Positions 52,487 through 62,067 are shown, counted from the first letter of the stretch. The stretch: 64,000 nucleotides of DNA from Alphaproteobacteria bacterium (GCA_016699735.1 CP065008.1:1488001-1552000); one strand, 5' to 3'. The notes: generated by a model from the letters alone, not told the origin. Numbers and translations are program-made.

Positions 52487-53419
52487 ATGAAACTGATGTG
52501 CGGAAATTCGAATCGTCCATTGTCTGAGGCGATATCCTCTTATCTCGACGTCCCCCTGACCCAGTGCAGCATCCGGCGCTTTAACGACATGGAAATCTTT
52601 GTCGAGATCATGGAGAACGTCCGCGGTCAGGATACGTTCTTCATCCAGTCCACATCTTATCCCGCGAACGATCATTTGATGGAACTCCTGATCGCCATCG
52701 ACGCGCTCAAGCGCGGCTCCGCCAAACGGATTACAGCGGTCATTCCGTATTTCGGCTATGCGCGGCAGGATCGCAAAACCGGAGGGCGCACCCCGATTTC
52801 CGCCAAGCTTGTAGCGAATTTGATAACGGCAGCCGGGGCCGACCGCGTTCTGACGATGGACCTTCACGCGGGGCAGATCCAAGGCTTCTTCGATATTCCG
52901 GTCGATAATCTCATCTCCGCCCCCGTCTTCGTGCCGCACATTAAAAAGCATTACGAAGGCCAAAGGCTGTGCATTGTCTCGCCTGACGTTGGCGGAGTCT
53001 TCCGCGCTCGGGCCTTGGCCAAGCGTCTGAAGGCCGATCTGGCGATCATCGACAAACGGCGGGAAGAAGCGGGAGTATCCGAAGTCATGAACGTTATCGG
53101 CGATGTCAGCGGCAAGGCCTGTGTTCTTGTGGACGACATTGTCGATTCAGGAGGAACGCTGACCAACGCTGCGGTTGTCTTAAAAGAAAAAGGGGCAACG
53201 GACGTCTCCGCCTACGTCGTTCACGGCGTCCTGTCAGGCGAGGCGGTCAACAAGGTCAAGAATTCCCCCCTGTCCAAATTGGTGATTTCCGACAGTATTC
53301 CGGCCACGGACGCCATGAAAACCGCCAAAAATATCGAGCAGATCAGCATTGCCAACCTGATCGGCGAAGCCACCCGCCGGATATTCGAGGAACGCTCGAT
53401 TTCCGAGCTTTTCAAGTAG
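52487..53419 (+). CDS. prs: Ribose-phosphate pyrophosphokinase
   Basis: Makes PRPP from ribose 5-phosphate and ATP for nucleotide, His and Trp synthesis. The 310 residues show DMEIFVEIMENVRGQD, the ATP loop YARQDRKTGGRTPISAK, the DLHAGQIQGFFDIPVDNL flexible loop, and the PRPP motif VLVDDIVDSGGTLTNAA. ATG 52487 lies 111 bases beyond pgeF, after a GC-rich hairpin-like stretch (CCCC/GGGG near 52422-52433). Confidence 0.97.
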   Translation: MKLMCGNSNRPLSEAISSYLDVPLTQCSIRRFNDMEIFVEIMENVRGQDTFFIQSTSYPANDHLMELLIAIDALKRGSAKRITAVIPYFGYARQDRKTGGRTPISAKLVANLITAAGADRVLTMDLHAGQIQGFFDIPVDNLISAPVFVPHIKKHYEGQRLCIVSPDVGGVFRARALAKRLKADLAIIDKRREEAGVSEVMNVIGDVSGKACVLVDDIVDSGGTLTNAAVVLKEKGATDVSAYVVHGVLSGEAVNKVKNSPLSKLVISDSIPATDAMKTAKNIEQISIANLIGEATRRIFEERSISELFK

Positions 53420-53526
53420 TTTACCTAAAAAACGCTTGTAAAATCGCCCCGGATGGGGTTATTTAGCGCCTGAATGCGGGCACCCCTGGAGGCCAGCATT
53501 AATCTTGAAACCATGAGGTTATTGAA

Positions 53527-54225
53527 ATGTCTAGAAAATACGCTTTAAAAGCGGCTAAACGTGAACGCGCCGGTAAAGGGGTTGCGCGGACATTACGCCG
53601 TGAGGGCCGTGTTCCCGCTGTCGTCTACGGCGACGGGAAAGAGCCTGTTAAAATCTCCCTTTCAACGAACGAGGCCACCATCGAATACCGCAAGGGCCAT
53701 ATGTTCACAAACATCTGCGACCTGAATCTTGACGGTCAGGATCATCTCGTTCTGGTGCGCGATGTACAGCAGCATCCGGTAACGGACTTCATCGAACATA
53801 TAGATTTTCTGCGCGTGACGCCCAAGACCAAGATTGCGGTCAAGGTGCCTGTGCATTTCATCAATCACGAGGACTCACCCGGCATCTTCCAGAAGGGCGT
53901 CCTGAACGTCGTGCGTCATGAAGTTGAGCTTCTCTGCAGTGCCATGGACATCCCCGAATCCATCGACGTCAATCTGGCGGGCAAGGAACTGGGCGATGCG
54001 GTCAAGATCAGCGATGCTGTCCTGCCTGCGGGCGTTAAGCCGGTGATCACCAACCGCGATTTCACGATTGCGACCGTGGTCGCGCCGAAGACCGGACCTG
54101 ATGAGGATGAAGTCAAGGCTGCCGAAGGCGAAGCCGCTGCTGCTGAAGCTGCCCCTGCCGCTGCGGGTCAGGCTCCGGCTGGTGACAAGAAAGCCCCGGA
54201 AAAAAAGGCTCCTGAGAAGAAGTGA
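53527..54225 (+). CDS. rplY: 50S ribosomal protein L25/Ctc
   Basis: Binds 5S rRNA. The long CTC-type form (232 residues): an N-terminal L25 domain with REGRVPAVVYGDGKEPVKIS, and a beta-barrel domain after about residue 95. The C-terminal tail is rich in Ala, Glu, Lys and Pro (AAAEAAPAAAGQAPAGDKKA), common in alphaproteobacterial L25. A strong terminator follows. It is next to prs, pth and ychF, an order common in this class. Confidence 0.95.
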   Translation: MSRKYALKAAKRERAGKGVARTLRREGRVPAVVYGDGKEPVKISLSTNEATIEYRKGHMFTNICDLNLDGQDHLVLVRDVQQHPVTDFIEHIDFLRVTPKTKIAVKVPVHFINHEDSPGIFQKGVLNVVRHEVELLCSAMDIPESIDVNLAGKELGDAVKISDAVLPAGVKPVITNRDFTIATVVAPKTGPDEDEVKAAEGEAAAAEAAPAAAGQAPAGDKKAPEKKAPEKK

Positions 54226-54246
54226 AACTCTTAGGCTGGATTTTAA

Positions 54247-54285
54247 GGGGCGCCGGGTTTTGCAAAAAACATCCGGCGCCTTTTT
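54247..54285 (+). terminator. Strong intrinsic terminator after rplY
   Basis: An 8-bp GC stem GGCGCCGG/CCGGCGCC (54249-54256, 54273-54280), extended by an inner GTTTT/AAAAC pairing, is followed by TTTTT. It ends the prs-rplY transcript and lies within the leader of pth. Confidence 0.8.
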
Positions 54286-54317
54286 CAGCTTTGGAGCCAA
54301 TCGCAGAGGAAACGGAT

Positions 54318-54938
54318 ATGTGGCTCTTCGCAGGACTGGGCAACCCCGGCGCGAAATACCGGACGAACCGCCACAATGTCGGGTTCATGGTCGTTGAAAC
54401 GATTGCACAAAAATACGAAACCTTCGGCCCTTTCCGCTCTAAATTCGATGGCGAGATCAGCGAGGGAAAAATCGGCCGCACGAAAATTCTCCTGCTCAAG
54501 CCGCAGACCTTCATGAACCTCTCCGGCCAGTCGGTGGTCAAGGCCGCGCATTTCTATAAGATCATGCCCGAGCGCATAATCGTTTTTCACGACGAGCTGG
54601 ACCTGCCTCCCGGCGAAGTTCGCGTCAAGAAGGGCGGGGGCAACGCGGGCCATAACGGCCTCAAGTCGTTACAGGAGTCCCTGAGCACTCCCGATTTCTG
54701 GCGGGTGCGAATCGGCATCGGTCGCCCGCCGGTCAAGGGCGCGGACGTCAGCAATTACGTTCTCGGTGATTTTTCCGAGCAGGATAAGGAATGGCTGGAG
54801 GAAAAACTCGAAAAAATGTCCGCACAGGTTTCCGATCTTATGTCGGGCAATCCGGCGCTCTATGAAAAAAATTTGAAACCGAAATCACCAGAAGTAAAAC
54901 TGGAAACAAATAAGAAGGACGAAAAAAATGGGCTTTAA
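54318..54938 (+). CDS. pth: Peptidyl-tRNA hydrolase
   Basis: Frees tRNA from stalled peptidyl-tRNA. The catalytic His is in TNRHNVGFM after the N-terminal FAGLGNPGAKY. Another family segment is FHDELDLPPGEVRVKKGGG, and NAGHNGLKSLQ follows. About 206 residues with a Lys/Glu-rich C-terminal tail. The GAGGAAACGGAT upstream supports ATG 54318. Its end overlaps ychF by 11 bases. Confidence 0.96.
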   Translation: MWLFAGLGNPGAKYRTNRHNVGFMVVETIAQKYETFGPFRSKFDGEISEGKIGRTKILLLKPQTFMNLSGQSVVKAAHFYKIMPERIIVFHDELDLPPGEVRVKKGGGNAGHNGLKSLQESLSTPDFWRVRIGIGRPPVKGADVSNYVLGDFSEQDKEWLEEKLEKMSAQVSDLMSGNPALYEKNLKPKSPEVKLETNKKDEKNGL

Positions 54939-56031
54939 TTGCGGGATCGTAGGACTTCCCAACGTCGGAAAATCAACCCTCTTCAACGCTCTGACGGCAA
55001 CGGCGGCGGCGCAGGCGGCGAATTTTCCCTTCTGCACGATCGAGCCGAACATCGGCCGCGTCGCAGTGCCGGACGCGCGGATGGAGCAACTCGCCAAAAT
55101 CGCGGGTTCTCAGAAAATCATCCCCACCCAGCTTGAATTCGTGGATATCGCAGGCCTCGTCAAGGGTGCCAGCAAGGGGGAGGGGCTGGGCAACCAGTTT
55201 CTGGCAAACATCCGTGAAACCGATGCCATCATCCACGTCCTGCGCTGCTTCGAGGATGCGGACATCCACCATGTCGAGGGCGCGATTGATCCGCTGCGCG
55301 ATGAGGACGTGATCGAAACGGAATTGATGCTCGCCGACATGGAGAGTCTGGGCAAACAGATCGCCACCATCGAACGCCGCGCCAAAGCGGGCGACAAGGA
55401 AACGAAGGGGCAGTATGAGTATATGCTCCGGCTAAAGGAAGCACTCGATCAGGGCAAGCCCGCCCGCACAGTTGCGGTGGACAATGAGGACCAGGCCCGC
55501 TGGATGAAACTCTGCCAGCTGATCACCTCCAAGCCCGTGCTATATGTCTGCAACGTCAAGGAACAGGACGCCGCGCAAGGGAACGAATGGACCAAAAAGG
55601 TCATGGAGATGGCGGCAAAAAAGGGGGCACAGGCGGTCGTCATCAGTGCGGCCATTGAATCCGAAATCGCCCAGCTTGAATCCGAAGTCGAGAAAGCCGA
55701 ATACATCTCAGCCATGGGGCTCGACGAGCCGGGTCTGAACAAGGTCATCGCCGCTGGATACAAGCTTTTAAATCTCCAGACCTACTTCACCTGCGGCCCG
55801 AAGGAAACCCGCGCATGGACCGTCCGCAAGGGCGCGAAGGCACCCGAAGCGGCCGGCTGCATCCACACCGATTTCGAACGCGGCTTTATCCGCGCCGAAG
55901 TCATCGCCTTCGAGGATTACATTTCATGCAACGGCGAAACCGGCGCGAAGGAAAAGGGCAAAATGCGCCAGGAAGGCAAGGAATACATCGTGAAGGACGG
56001 CGATGTGATTTTGTTTAGGTTTAATGTCTAA
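54928..56031 (+). CDS. ychF: YchF/Ola1 family ATPase
   Basis: An Obg-related P-loop protein that prefers ATP and binds ribosomes. The 367 residues have Walker A GLPNVGKSTLFNALTAT and the NxxE replacing the GTP-selecting NKxD (CNVKE). Sites such as DIAGLVKGASKGEGLGNQFL and a C-terminal TGS domain with FTCGPKETRAWTVRKG complete it. It overlaps pth and the small gene behind it, so the three are one transcript. Confidence 0.97.
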   Translation: MGFNCGIVGLPNVGKSTLFNALTATAAAQAANFPFCTIEPNIGRVAVPDARMEQLAKIAGSQKIIPTQLEFVDIAGLVKGASKGEGLGNQFLANIRETDAIIHVLRCFEDADIHHVEGAIDPLRDEDVIETELMLADMESLGKQIATIERRAKAGDKETKGQYEYMLRLKEALDQGKPARTVAVDNEDQARWMKLCQLITSKPVLYVCNVKEQDAAQGNEWTKKVMEMAAKKGAQAVVISAAIESEIAQLESEVEKAEYISAMGLDEPGLNKVIAAGYKLLNLQTYFTCGPKETRAWTVRKGAKAPEAAGCIHTDFERGFIRAEVIAFEDYISCNGETGAKEKGKMRQEGKEYIVKDGDVILFRFNV

Positions 56032-56536
56032 GAAAATGACCGAAGACGAAAGAGCCATACTGATAAAAGAAATACATCAGGCGTTTTCTGTACAAAATTT
56101 GCCTTCATCTCTTTACGAGTACAGTGATGATAAAGTTGACGATATAGGGGATGTTTTAATTTTCGCGGGCATCAGAAAAAACACACATTGGACCGTTGAA
56201 CAAATCAAGAAATCTCCCTCTGCCACCTTGAAATGGCCGGATATAACCATGGATATGCTCGAAAACAACATTACGGCCTTTTGCTATTTTTCAAACCCGG
56301 CCTTTAAATATTATTTGCCCGCAGCTATGGCCTTAAGTCTGAGTGAAAATGAACCCGAAATGCTCCCTCTCGGTTCGATTTTAAGCTCACCAACCCTTCA
56401 AAGAATTGATTTCACGGCTAGCCAGCGAGATATTCTAAAAAAATGGGCGGTTTGGGTCATTGAAAATGCTCAGATGCCAGAGGAGCATAAGCCGGAAATT
56501 CTAAAGAACATAGAAAATATTGCAGCAGTCTTATAA
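56024..56536 (+). CDS. Small AT-rich-coded protein, DUF6714-like
   Basis: A 170-residue soluble protein overlapping the ychF end by 8 bases. The stretch FCYFSNPAFKYYLPAAMALSL resembles the F-x-[ST]-P-x-[AF]-F-x-Y-Y-L-P-A segment of DUF6714-type proteins; the match is from memory. The coding sequence is AT-richer than its neighbours and uses more Ile, Asn and Lys, which hints at acquisition by transfer. The downstream stop abuts the stop of the large convergent gene with no gap. Confidence 0.65.
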   Translation: MSKKMTEDERAILIKEIHQAFSVQNLPSSLYEYSDDKVDDIGDVLIFAGIRKNTHWTVEQIKKSPSATLKWPDITMDMLENNITAFCYFSNPAFKYYLPAAMALSLSENEPEMLPLGSILSSPTLQRIDFTASQRDILKKWAVWVIENAQMPEEHKPEILKNIENIAAVL

Positions 56537-58486
56537 TTACCGCACAGGCTGCGTAACCTGGGGAGTTTTGCACGGCCCTGCCAGGTCGTCGGCATAGCAG
56601 CCCGTATCCGGGATCACAGGCTGCCCGGTCGCATCGGCCGCGTTGCTGCGGATACGATCCCCGCCGTTCCCTCCCTCGGGTCCGCAGGCTCTTTTGAAAT
56701 CATCAGCGTAGCAATCGCCGCCGCTGGCGGACGTGGCGGGCCTTCCGGCGGGCTTGCACGGCCCATCCATATCGTCCGCGAAGCACGTTCCGGTTCCGCT
56801 CGAAGGAGGAGTGCCGTTCGGACGCACACCAGTTGCGCCGACACCAGGATTCTGAGCGCAGAGATTAACGCCCTCATTTACTTTTTCTCTTAATTCCGGT
56901 AGATAACGCTCCTCCCGCAAGCGGCGGTAAGATTCACGGAAATTATAGGGGTCAACCATTCCGCGCCCGCTCCATTCAAAGAGGCTGGCCGCAGAGGCGC
57001 TTCTGCTCCTAAGATCGTTCATCACCATACGAACGTGCGGCTGATCCTTAAGGTCTTCATATTTCAAATCCATATTTTGCGGAATGATATCAGGTCGTAA
57101 CCGCTGAGCCAGCCGGAAAAGATTTGTGTCATCCACTGCGCCGAATCTTTGCACCCACTTCTGGTCGCGGTAACCGTCAAACTGCGCACGGAAATAAATA
57201 TCATGTTGCTGCTGACGGTTGATCCCTATACGCTCAAGCTCCTCAGAACGCCCCTGATCACGAGCAGGTTTTCCAAAACCGATTTTTGCAAGAAACACAT
57301 CGTCCTGAGCCGGGTTAAATCGACCCTCAAGCATAGCCTTGGAGATATCACGTTCCTCAATACACAACGCTTTAGCCTGGTGGGCCATGATTTCCGTTGC
57401 GATTTGTCCAACCTGATCGCGGGTAAAAGTTTGTGCATTCAGGTCAAAGCCCAGACGCTCCGCGATCGAGCGGATCAAGGCTTGCTGTCCGGGATCGGCA
57501 TTGTCGGGCCGCAAAAGGGACTTAGCACTGACAAGATCACCGTTCAACAAATCAACGTAAACAGCCCTGTTAAAAAAGCGGTCCTTGACAGGATTTTCCC
57601 ATGGAGAGTCAGTTCTGGGCTTATCTGCAATATCCCCGGACGGAACACGACCACTAAGAACATAATCCACAAGGCCCTTCATAGCGCCGACCTGACCAAG
57701 CTCTCTCATGGCAGGATTAGGGTGCTGTTCCCCTCGGGACTGCATGAGCCAGAGCTGAGTCAAAGTTGTTTGCAAATCCTGGGGCTTCACGCCAGCTTCC
57801 TGCATTTTTTTCTTCAACAGTTCTGCCATAAAAGCAGAGGTACGGGCATCGATCCTTTGAGGAGTAAAATCAACGGATATATCGGGGTTAAGAGATTTCT
57901 GGGCTTTTAGATAGTTTTTCAAAGCACGCCCGGTAGTTTCAAGAACATCCGCATTGGTCGTCGGGTTCCCCGTAACCCCCAGATAGGAGTCACTCAAAGT
58001 CATAAGCTCTTGAGCTTGTTGGGCTGCATTCTTGGAAGGCGGAGCGGTTGTTCCACGGCTAGTGAATAAGCGCCTCGACTCGGTATTGATAGTCCGCCTC
58101 GAATCTTCGGGAAGAGCCTGAGCGCCATCAGAGATTTGCTTAATCAAAGCTAGGGTTTGTTTAGTGTCAGAGCCGACTCTGTTGGCAGTATCCGCAGCAG
58201 AAGCGGAAGCAAGCATATTAATGGCGGCAACAGTGGCCGCATCAAACTCTCCTGTAACTTGAACGGCACTAAGCAGATTGGCCTGAGTTCCTGCAAGTGC
58301 CCGCAGATTAGCTCCGGCTCCAGAAATATAGCGCTGTATGTCTTCGACAGATTTACTATAAGTCCGCAAAAACGCCGGATCGTTCGCATTCTCATTAAGT
58401 GCCAAAGCCGTATGACCACGGTCAAGAACCTGCGGAACCACAGTATTAAGAGTCTTTTTCAGCGTGACAAGGCTACTATCCGGCAT
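56537..58486 (-). CDS. Large unknown protein with three C-x-A-D-D-x4-C repeats
   Basis: About 649 residues from ATG 58486 (GAGGG upstream; 58504 is an alternative start). No signal peptide, membrane helix or known family. The main body (residues to ~560) is helix-rich with charged and Gln/Arg-rich stretches. The last ~85 residues, after a Pro/Gly/Ser-rich linker, contain three copies of a ten-residue Cys motif: CFADDMDGPC, CYADDFKRAC and CYADDLAGPC (consensus C-[FY]-A-D-D-x4-C), separated by 24 and 38 residues start to start. The motif could bind a metal or form small disulfide loops. The gene is convergent with the ychF operon and stands alone before ilvE. Confidence 0.75.
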   Translation of the reverse strand: MPDSSLVTLKKTLNTVVPQVLDRGHTALALNENANDPAFLRTYSKSVEDIQRYISGAGANLRALAGTQANLLSAVQVTGEFDAATVAAINMLASASAADTANRVGSDTKQTLALIKQISDGAQALPEDSRRTINTESRRLFTSRGTTAPPSKNAAQQAQELMTLSDSYLGVTGNPTTNADVLETTGRALKNYLKAQKSLNPDISVDFTPQRIDARTSAFMAELLKKKMQEAGVKPQDLQTTLTQLWLMQSRGEQHPNPAMRELGQVGAMKGLVDYVLSGRVPSGDIADKPRTDSPWENPVKDRFFNRAVYVDLLNGDLVSAKSLLRPDNADPGQQALIRSIAERLGFDLNAQTFTRDQVGQIATEIMAHQAKALCIEERDISKAMLEGRFNPAQDDVFLAKIGFGKPARDQGRSEELERIGINRQQQHDIYFRAQFDGYRDQKWVQRFGAVDDTNLFRLAQRLRPDIIPQNMDLKYEDLKDQPHVRMVMNDLRSRSASAASLFEWSGRGMVDPYNFRESYRRLREERYLPELREKVNEGVNLCAQNPGVGATGVRPNGTPPSSGTGTCFADDMDGPCKPAGRPATSASGGDCYADDFKRACGPEGGNGGDRIRSNAADATGQPVIPDTGCYADDLAGPCKTPQVTQPVR

Positions 58487-58598
58487 TCCACCCTCACCCC
58501 GCATAAACTCGCGGGAGTATTATTCTATTTTGACAAATTATACGGCTTCGAGGTGCTCTTTGTCAAATAAATGAGGGAGATAGACTAAAAACCCGTCT

Positions 58599-59498
58599 CT
58601 AGCCGGTTTTAACCATTTTCTGGGGCTTTTGGCGGACCAGAGCCTTATAGGCCTCCTGAAGCCGCTTGGTAACAGGCCCGACCGTAAACCGCAGACCGTC
58701 AATTTCGCCCACAGCGGTGATTTCCGCGGCCGTCCCGGTCAGGAAAATTTCCTGAAAATCCTTAAGCTCCTCGGGCTTGAGATGGCGTTCCTCCACCTTG
58801 ATTCCCATATCCTGGGCCAGCGCCATGACGGTCTGCCGGGTCAGGCCGTTAAGGAAACAATCAGGAGTAGGGGTCAGGAGCACCCCGTCCTTGACCGCAA
58901 AGAAATTGGCCGCCGAGGCTTCGGCGATATACCCGCGGTAATCCAGCATCAGGGCATCGTCATACCCCTCATCCTCAACCGCGTGCTTGGAAATGGTGCA
59001 GATCATGTAAAGGCCCGCCGCCTTGCTTTCGGTCGGGGCGGTATTGGGGGCCGGACGCCTCCAGGCAGCGGTCTTCAGCCTGATGCCGTTTTCAACTTTT
59101 TCAGGCGGAAAGTAAGTCCCCCAGTGCCATCCGGCCACGGCAACGTGGGTTTTGGTCTTGCGGGCAGAAACGCCCATCTGCTCCCCCCCGCGCCAGGCGA
59201 CCGGGCGAACATAGCCGTCCTTAAGTCCGTTGGCTTCCATGACTTCGTATTTAATGTTCTCAATCTCTTCGACGCTAAGAGGCATCTGCATACCCAGAAT
59301 TTCCGCAGACCGGATGAACCGCTTGGAATGATCGACGCTGCGGAAAATCGTACCGTCATACATCCGCTCCCCTTCGAACACGGAACTGGCGTAATGCAGC
59401 CCATGGCTGAGAACATGGATTTTAGCCTCGCGCCACGGGAGCATTTTCCCGTTGATCCAGATAAAACCGTCTCTGTCGTCGAAAGGTACGAACGCCAT
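58599..59498 (-). CDS. ilvE: Branched-chain amino acid aminotransferase
   Basis: Final step of Val, Leu and Ile synthesis. The 299 residues match the class IV fold: WINGKMLPWREAKIHVLSHG with the following YASSVFEGERMYDG, DYRGYIAEASAANFF and the ending TGTAAEITAVGEIDGLRF. It has its own promoter region of about 100 bases up to the response-regulator gene. The spacing and size are normal. Confidence 0.95.
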   Translation of the reverse strand: MAFVPFDDRDGFIWINGKMLPWREAKIHVLSHGLHYASSVFEGERMYDGTIFRSVDHSKRFIRSAEILGMQMPLSVEEIENIKYEVMEANGLKDGYVRPVAWRGGEQMGVSARKTKTHVAVAGWHWGTYFPPEKVENGIRLKTAAWRRPAPNTAPTESKAAGLYMICTISKHAVEDEGYDDALMLDYRGYIAEASAANFFAVKDGVLLTPTPDCFLNGLTRQTVMALAQDMGIKVEERHLKPEELKDFQEIFLTGTAAEITAVGEIDGLRFTVGPVTKRLQEAYKALVRQKPQKMVKTG

Positions 59499-59608
59499 GC
59501 TTTAAGTCCTCATTTTTTTTACGTTTACCCATGCCGATTTTCGGTCTAGGCTGTCAAAAACCTTGAAAAAACAAGCTATACGGCTGAATTTATTTTGTAA
59601 AGAAGATC

Positions 59609-60331
59609 ATGACGTCATCGCTGGAACTCAATGGAAACTTGTCCGAACGCCCTCACATTCTGGTGGTGGATGATGACTCCCGCATCTGCCAGCTCGTTTC
59701 CCGCTACCTGATGGCCCAGAGTTTTATTGTAATTACGGCGGGTGACGCACAGCAGGCCCGTGAAGCCATGAAAAGATTTGTTTTTGACGCCCTGATCGTC
59801 GATGTCATGATGCCGGGGCAAACGGGCCTGGAGTTCACCCGCGATCTCCGCAAGTCCAGCCGGATTCCCGTCATACTGCTAACAGCGCTGGGAGAGGTGG
59901 AAGACCGGATTGCCGGGCTGGAAACCGGGGCAGACGACTACCTGCCCAAACCCTTCGAGCCGAGGGAGTTGGTCCTGCGGCTCAACGCCGTGCTGAGAAG
60001 AGCGCCCGCCCGAGCTCAAAAATCGGCTCAATATCAGATCGGGGCATGGTCATTCAGGCCCGAGCGCAGCGAGCTGGAGGGAGAGCAGGGGAATCAGCGT
60101 CTGACGACGGTCGAGGCAACTTTGCTGAAAGTATTATGTGAAAATGCCGCACAGCCTTTGAGCCGTCACGACCTCGCTCTGCGCTGCGGCATGGACTCCG
60201 CAGGAGAGCGCACCATCGACGTGCAGGTCACCCGTCTGCGCCGGAAAATAGAAGCGGATACCCGCAACCCCCGTCACTTGCTGACCATCAGGGGGAAGGG
60301 CTATATGCTTCATGCGGACAAAAAAGATTAG
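59609..60331 (+). CDS. OmpR-family response regulator
   Basis: A 240-residue two-component regulator. The receiver has the acidic pair in VVDDDSR, the phosphorylated Asp in LIVDVMMPGQTG and the Lys in LPKPFEPREL. The C-terminal winged helix ends with the DVQVTRLRRKIEADTRNP and IRGKGYML segments typical of OmpR. It shares a base with the kinase start region (TAG overlapping a GTG). Confidence 0.95.
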   Translation: MTSSLELNGNLSERPHILVVDDDSRICQLVSRYLMAQSFIVITAGDAQQAREAMKRFVFDALIVDVMMPGQTGLEFTRDLRKSSRIPVILLTALGEVEDRIAGLETGADDYLPKPFEPRELVLRLNAVLRRAPARAQKSAQYQIGAWSFRPERSELEGEQGNQRLTTVEATLLKVLCENAAQPLSRHDLALRCGMDSAGERTIDVQVTRLRRKIEADTRNPRHLLTIRGKGYMLHADKKD

Positions 60332-60348
60332 TGGAGCCGTCTGAGAGC

Positions 60349-61692
60349 ATGGGCAAAAAATCATGGATCAAAAATGTTCTGCCGAAAACGCTTCTCGGCC
60401 GCTCTTTGTTGATTATGATTACACCCGTATTCCTGATTCAGGTCATTTCAACCTTCATGTTCTTTGATCGTCACTGGAACAAGATGGCCACCCGCCTCTC
60501 TTATGCCGTAGCGGGTGAACTGGTGATGCTGGGGACTCTAATTGAAAAAAATCCGGAACCGCAGAACGTTCAGGCTCTGATAGCCCTGGCGGACGACAAG
60601 CTCGGCCTGATTATCAGATACGAGGCCGCAGGCGTATTGGATCAGGCAACGCAAGGAAAAGCCTCTGAGCGGTGGGCCGATTATATCGCCCAGACCTTTA
60701 CTCATGAACTGGCGCAGCAGACGACGAAAAAATTTACCGTCGATGTCGATTTTGAAGAAAAATGGGTCGAGGTCGGAATTCAACTGGAAAAAGGGGTGCT
60801 GCGGGCCTCCTTGCCGCAGCGTCGCCTTTTTACATCGACGACCTATATATTTTTACTCTGGGTCTATGGCTCTTCGGCCGTTCTTCTCCTGATTGCGGTG
60901 CTGTTCATGCGTAACCAGATACGCCCGATCCGCAAGCTGGCCATTGCGGCCGAGCGCTTTGGAAAGGGCAGGGATGTTGAAAACTTTAAGGTCGAAGGGG
61001 CTAGGGAGGTAAGGCTGGCAGGACAAGCCTTCGTGGATATGAGGACGCGTATTCAAAGACAAATACAGCAAAGAACGGCAATGCTGGCCGGAGTATCTCA
61101 CGACCTGCGAACGCCACTGACGCGCATGAAGTTACAACTGGCGCTGCTGGGTGATAGTCCGGATATCGACGCCATGAAAGGCGACATCGACGAAATGGAG
61201 AAAATGATCGACGGCTATCTGAATTTTGTGCGTGGAGAAGGGAACGAAGCCCCTGAATTAACGGATATTGTGCATTTGATAGAATCCGTGATTGTTTCTG
61301 CTAAGCGTCAAGGCTGTGAAATACATTTTACGCCGCAAAAAACTGAGAGTACCTCTGTGGCTCTCCGGCCTCTGGCGATGAAACGATGCCTGACGAACCT
61401 GATTGGGAATGCGGCAAAATATGCAAAAACGGTATGGGTTTCAGTGGAAAACATGGACAAGGGGGCCATTCAGATATCCATAGAAGATGACGGGCCGGGA
61501 ATACCCGAGGCGCAATATGAAGAAGTCTTCAAACCCTTTTATCGCGTGGACTCATCTCGCAATACGCAAACTGGGGGCGTTGGCCTTGGCCTCCCCATCG
61601 CCAGGGATATTGTCCATGCCCACGGAGGCCTGATAGAGTTGGAAAGAAGCGAGCACGGCGGGCTGACGGTAAAAATCAGCCTTCCGACATAA
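60349..61692 (+). CDS. EnvZ-like sensor histidine kinase
   Basis: Partner kinase of the upstream regulator. Transmembrane helices at about residues 10-32 and 168-188 flank a periplasmic sensor, followed by a HAMP segment (NQIRPIRKLAIAAERFG). The phosphorylated His is in VSHDLRTPLTRMKLQL, the N box is NLIGNAAKYAK, and the G boxes are DDGPGIP and GVGLGLPIARDI. ATG 60349 (GAGAG upstream) is preferred over GTG 60331. The pair most resembles an OmpR/EnvZ system for osmotic or envelope stress, but the ligand is unknown. Confidence 0.95.
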   Translation: MGKKSWIKNVLPKTLLGRSLLIMITPVFLIQVISTFMFFDRHWNKMATRLSYAVAGELVMLGTLIEKNPEPQNVQALIALADDKLGLIIRYEAAGVLDQATQGKASERWADYIAQTFTHELAQQTTKKFTVDVDFEEKWVEVGIQLEKGVLRASLPQRRLFTSTTYIFLLWVYGSSAVLLLIAVLFMRNQIRPIRKLAIAAERFGKGRDVENFKVEGAREVRLAGQAFVDMRTRIQRQIQQRTAMLAGVSHDLRTPLTRMKLQLALLGDSPDIDAMKGDIDEMEKMIDGYLNFVRGEGNEAPELTDIVHLIESVIVSAKRQGCEIHFTPQKTESTSVALRPLAMKRCLTNLIGNAAKYAKTVWVSVENMDKGAIQISIEDDGPGIPEAQYEEVFKPFYRVDSSRNTQTGGVGLGLPIARDIVHAHGGLIELERSEHGGLTVKISLPT

Positions 61693-61695
61693 ACC

Positions 61696-62034
61696 CTATA
61701 AAAGCCGCGCTCCCGCAGCTACGGGCTTATCGCTGGCGGCAAGGACGATATGTCCCGCGGTGTCGGCAAAACCAAGTGTCAAAACCTCAGACATAAAGGG
61801 GCCAATCTGCCGAGGAGGAAAGTTCACGACGCCGAGAACCTGACGCCCGACAAGCGCTTCAGGCTGATAATGGTGAGTAATTTGAGCTGAGCTTGTCTTG
61901 AGCCCGATCTCCGGCCCGAAATCGATGAGAAGCTTATAGGCAGGCTTTCGAGCCTCGGGAAACAAGGAACACTCAAGGACTATACCCACCCTGATGTCAA
62001 CACGCAAAAAATCATCGTAAGTGATGGCGCTCAT
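61696..62034 (-). CDS. CsaA-like tRNA-binding domain protein
   Basis: A 112-residue single EMAP/tRNA-binding OB domain of the CsaA type, described as an export-related chaperone in Bacillus. The start FLRVDIRVGIVLECSLFPEA and VLGVVNFPPRQIGPFMSEVL match. It is convergent with the histidine kinase with a 3-base gap, and its stop is followed by no terminator of note. Confidence 0.9.
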   Translation of the reverse strand: MSAITYDDFLRVDIRVGIVLECSLFPEARKPAYKLLIDFGPEIGLKTSSAQITHHYQPEALVGRQVLGVVNFPPRQIGPFMSEVLTLGFADTAGHIVLAASDKPVAAGARLL

Positions 62035-62067
62035 ATTATCGAAATAAAGAGGTGCAAAAGATAGAAC

